From Chitinivibrionia bacterium (lineage in GTDB: Bacteria; Krumholzibacteriota; Krumholzibacteriia; WVZY01): DNA of 7,754 bases. How positions within the stretch are numbered: position 1 is the stretch's first letter; every line of letters starts with the position of its first letter. The position numbers were made by a program, and so were the translations under genes. Below, one piece after another: positions 5,811-7,754 of this stretch. The notes under the pieces are model-generated. The model did not search any database, was not told where the DNA came from, and saw nothing but the letters and a program-made list of their open reading frames with translations. The stretch is taken from contig JACQXT010000137.1 of the NCBI GenBank assembly GCA_016208665.1, forward strand, positions 1 to 7,754, read 5' to 3'.

Positions 5811-6878
5811 ATGAAACACGGAATGCTGTTTGTCATCACTCTCATTCTAGCGGCATTGTTCTGGATGCCCGCATGCCAGAGCCCGGATGATACCGGTACG
5901 CTCGACCAGGACCTGCTGACGCGGGAACAAACGATCGATCTCGACGATCCGTACGGCGGATTCAACCTCGCCGACGAACCGGCCGCATTCGACGACCCGG
6001 TCCTTCTGAGCGAGTTTTCGGGAGCCGAGGATGTCGCATACGAGGATCCGTTGGAAGTGCAGGCCCGCATCAGTGAGGCCGAACGGATGCGCATCAACCG
6101 GTTCTTCGTCCGCGTCACCTGGGGAAATCTGGAACGGGATTCCACGATCGCGTTCGTCACCGATTGGAGCGGTTCGCTTACGGTCGACAGCGGCTTCGTG
6201 CTCTTGAAGCGAGTCATCGAATTCGAGCCGGAAGACAACATCGTGCCGCGGGTGAGCCCCGATCTTTTGGAGTGGGTGTCGCACACGGGCCTCTCGTTCG
6301 ACGGCATCATCGTCAAGATCCTCCCGGCTCCCGCTCCCAGCCTGACCTCTCTGTGCAACGACACGAACACGGTCGTGCACTTCGATTTCGGACCGTTCAC
6401 CAGATCGTACGACCTTGCCGAACTTCGCGATATTCATGAAGTCATTCCCGTCGACGACGCCGGCAACGCCGTCTCGATCGACGCGATCCGCATCGACCCG
6501 ACTTCGTGTCCGCAAGGCTTCTTGCGCGGCGTATGGAAGGATGTTCCCGAAAGGCCGGGCGGCGTATTCTTCGGGAAATGGGAGACGGAGAGCGGCATGA
6601 TCATGGGACACCTCCGGGGCGTGTACGGAGTCAACTCCAAGGGCGATCACGTCATGTTCGGAAAGTACATCGATTGCTCGGGCCGCTTCAGAGGCATGAT
6701 CCGAGGCCGCTACTGGCACGGCGAAGAAGAGGGACAGGGCGGCTTTGCCGCCGTGTGGATGGACAGAAACATGCTCTTCCTCGGCGAGCTCAAAGGCGGT
6801 TGGAAAACCGGGGAGAGTCAATACGGAGACGGATTCTTCCGCGGCCAGTGGCGCATGCGCTGCCGTGAAGGAATGTAG
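5811..6878 (+). CDS. Putative lipoprotein of unknown function with Gly/aromatic beta repeats
   Basis: The 355-residue protein is not recognised. ATG 5811 is chosen because AAAGGAG lies five bases upstream and a clean signal follows: Lys2, a hydrophobic stretch at about 5-19, and MPAC ending at Cys22, a near-canonical lipobox. The frame is open further upstream, to 5484, but without ribosome-binding signal or plausible composition. Residues 30-90 are acidic and probably a disordered spacer. A middle domain (about 95-230) has beta-strand pattern. Residues 235-350 contain a short repeat of type G-x-hydrophobic-x-G-x-aromatic: GFLRGVW, GVFFGKW, GHLRGVY, MFGKY, GMIRGRYW, LKGGW, GFFRGQW, spaced roughly 10-25 residues. 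This suggests a repetitive beta-sheet structure somewhat reminiscent of MORN-like repeats; that is inference. Four cysteines after Cys22 (182, 233, 289, 351) could form disulphides. It is transcribed divergently from the M19 dipeptidase and is probably surface- or periplasm-anchored. Confidence 0.85.
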   Translation: MKHGMLFVITLILAALFWMPACQSPDDTGTLDQDLLTREQTIDLDDPYGGFNLADEPAAFDDPVLLSEFSGAEDVAYEDPLEVQARISEAERMRINRFFVRVTWGNLERDSTIAFVTDWSGSLTVDSGFVLLKRVIEFEPEDNIVPRVSPDLLEWVSHTGLSFDGIIVKILPAPAPSLTSLCNDTNTVVHFDFGPFTRSYDLAELRDIHEVIPVDDAGNAVSIDAIRIDPTSCPQGFLRGVWKDVPERPGGVFFGKWETESGMIMGHLRGVYGVNSKGDHVMFGKYIDCSGRFRGMIRGRYWHGEEEGQGGFAAVWMDRNMLFLGELKGGWKTGESQYGDGFFRGQWRMRCREGM

Positions 6879-6884
6879 GAGTTA

Positions 6885-6951
6885 CCCCCTGCTGCGGGGG
6901 AAGAACGGCGTCGGGAGCCTGCGGTACTGCGCCGCGGGCTTCGGCGCCGTT
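6885..6951 (+). other. GC-rich hairpins after the lipoprotein gene, possible terminator
   Basis: Just after the stop codon, CCCCC (6885-6889) pairs with GGGGG (6896-6900). Next, AACGGCG (6904-6910) pairs with CGCCGTT (6945-6951), enclosing GCCTGCGG (6917-6924) with CCGCGGGC (6932-6939, one G-U). Only three T follow, so this is a weak intrinsic terminator at best; it could protect the 3' end after factor-dependent termination. Confidence 0.4.
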
Positions 6952-6993
6952 TGGTATTGAAGCTTACGATTGACTCGTTACGCAGGCCGCGAC

Positions 6994-7022
6994 GGCCGGC
7001 CGGAAATCCCCCTGCGCCGGCC
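6994..7022 (-). other. Inverted repeat downstream of the phosphatase gene
   Basis: GGCCGGC (6994-7000) and GCCGGCC (7016-7022) can form a 7-bp stem with a 15-nt loop, 15 bp beyond the phosphatase stop. No U-tract follows on the minus strand. It may mark the 3' end of that transcript. Nothing else is seen in the gap. Confidence 0.3.
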
Positions 7023-7037
7023 GCCCCGCACGAACGC

Positions 7038-7754
7038 TTACTCATCCCGGAGCGTGTAGTCCCCGCCCTCGGGAAACACCTTCTGAATCGCCTCCAGCAT
7101 CCAATCGTGAAACTTGCCGTTGCCGGCGACGATGTGGCCCGACTCCATGTAATCCCTGCCGCCGAAAAAGTCGGTGACCCTCCCCCCGGCTTCCTCGATG
7201 AGTACGATGCCGGCGGCCATGTCCCATGGACTGAGGGTAAGCTCCCAGAATGCATCCAGCCTGCCGGCCGCCACGTATGCAAGATCCAGCGTCGCGGAAC
7301 CCGCGCGCCGCACGCCCCGTGAATTGGCGAAGAAGAAGCGAAAGGTTTTCAGGTAATCATCCAGGTACCGGTGCGCGCGGAAGGGGAATCCGGTCCCCAG
7401 GAGCGTCCGGCGCCTGTCGTCCATGGCGCTGACATGTATCACACTGCCGTTGAGAAAAGCCCCCGCGCCTATCACCGCATGGAACAACTCGTTGCGCATC
7501 GGATCGTAGGTGACGCCCACTACCATCCGGCCCTCGCTCTCCAGGGCGATGCTGACCGCAAACATGGGGAATGTGTGAATATAGTTCGTCGTGCCGTCCA
7601 GGGGATCCATGAACCAGCGGCGCGCGGCGCGCGCATCGATGCCTTCGTTCACTTCGCCGCCCAGGTGTTCCTCCGCAACGATAAAATCGCCCCGGAACGC
7701 CCCTCTGATGCCGGATACCAGCATGTCCTGGGCTTTGATATCCACGGTGGTGAC
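7038..7754 (-). CDS. Inositol-monophosphatase-family phosphatase, N-terminus beyond window
   Basis: The minus frame is open to the window edge (238 residues visible); the first visible residues VTTVDIKAQD match the internal VTxVD segment of the family, so about 30-40 residues are probably missing. The GTG at 7745 is therefore unlikely to be the true start. These Mg-dependent enzymes hydrolyse sugar- or inositol-type phosphate monoesters. Both signatures are present, numbered from the visible start: metal ligand region AEE (28-29), DPLDGTTN (Asp50, Asp53) and WDMAAG (Asp178); RRAGSATLDLAYVAAG at 149-164 is also typical. The catalytic machinery looks complete. The family covers inositol-1-phosphatase, histidinol-phosphatase, PAP phosphatase and fructose bisphosphatase activities, which cannot be separated here, so no symbol is given. 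The gene converges on the lipoprotein gene over a 159-bp gap filled with hairpins. Confidence 0.93.
   Translation of the reverse strand, partial: VTTVDIKAQDMLVSGIRGAFRGDFIVAEEHLGGEVNEGIDARAARRWFMDPLDGTTNYIHTFPMFAVSIALESEGRMVVGVTYDPMRNELFHAVIGAGAFLNGSVIHVSAMDDRRRTLLGTGFPFRAHRYLDDYLKTFRFFFANSRGVRRAGSATLDLAYVAAGRLDAFWELTLSPWDMAAGIVLIEEAGGRVTDFFGGRDYMESGHIVAGNGKFHDWMLEAIQKVFPEGGDYTLRDE

Noticed and set aside
5847..6821. Minus-strand 324-codon frame
   Set aside because: It is the antisense shadow of the lipoprotein gene with no ribosome-binding site or recognisable domain.

Overview
The window looks like chromosomal DNA of a Gram-negative bacterium with fairly high GC. The evidence for a Gram-negative cell is two proteins with secretory or lipoprotein signal peptides and one protein heading into an outer-membrane-type beta-barrel. 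Codon use is GC-rich, so long meaningless antisense frames occur. The propeller-protease-barrel architecture is, from general knowledge, common in FCB-group and related candidate phyla, but I cannot assign a lineage. I see no tRNA, rRNA, CRISPR array, transposase or phage gene.

Layout from left to right. (1) Positions 1-2114, minus strand: a large exported protein cut by the window edge. It has a zinc-metalloprotease (HExxH) domain, a six-blade TolB-like propeller, a Gly/Ala linker encoded by two G7 tracts, and the start of a putative beta-barrel. Its own promoter lies at 2203-2231. (2) Positions 2273-3220, minus: an intact LysR-type regulator. (3) Positions 3221-3665: an intergenic region with an AT-rich island that appears to be a divergent promoter region. 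To its right is a compact transcription unit with a sigma-70-like promoter, two nested-stem RNA domains and a 13-bp-stem intrinsic terminator. I read this as an independent structured non-coding RNA of about 235 nt, the most interesting element here. (4) Positions 3666-4493, plus: a secreted SUMF1/FGE-fold protein lacking the two catalytic cysteines, with a possibly leaderless start. (5) Positions 4490-5509, minus: an M19 membrane-dipeptidase-family enzyme with all metal ligands present, meeting gene 4 tail to tail with a 4-bp overlap. (6) Positions 5510-5810: a divergent regulatory region with an 18-bp near-perfect palindrome. (7) Positions 5811-6878, plus: an unrecognised lipoprotein with Gly/aromatic beta-type repeats. 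(8) Positions 6879-7037: hairpins between two converging genes. (9) Positions 7038-7754, minus: an inositol-monophosphatase-family enzyme cut at its N-terminus by the window edge.

Genes are mostly solitary with their own regulatory regions; there is no obvious operon. A loose theme is exported proteins and peptide hydrolysis (gluzincin-propeller protein and M19 dipeptidase). The LysR gene is divergent from the ncRNA, the classic arrangement of a LysR regulator and its target, so the regulator might control the RNA; that is inference.
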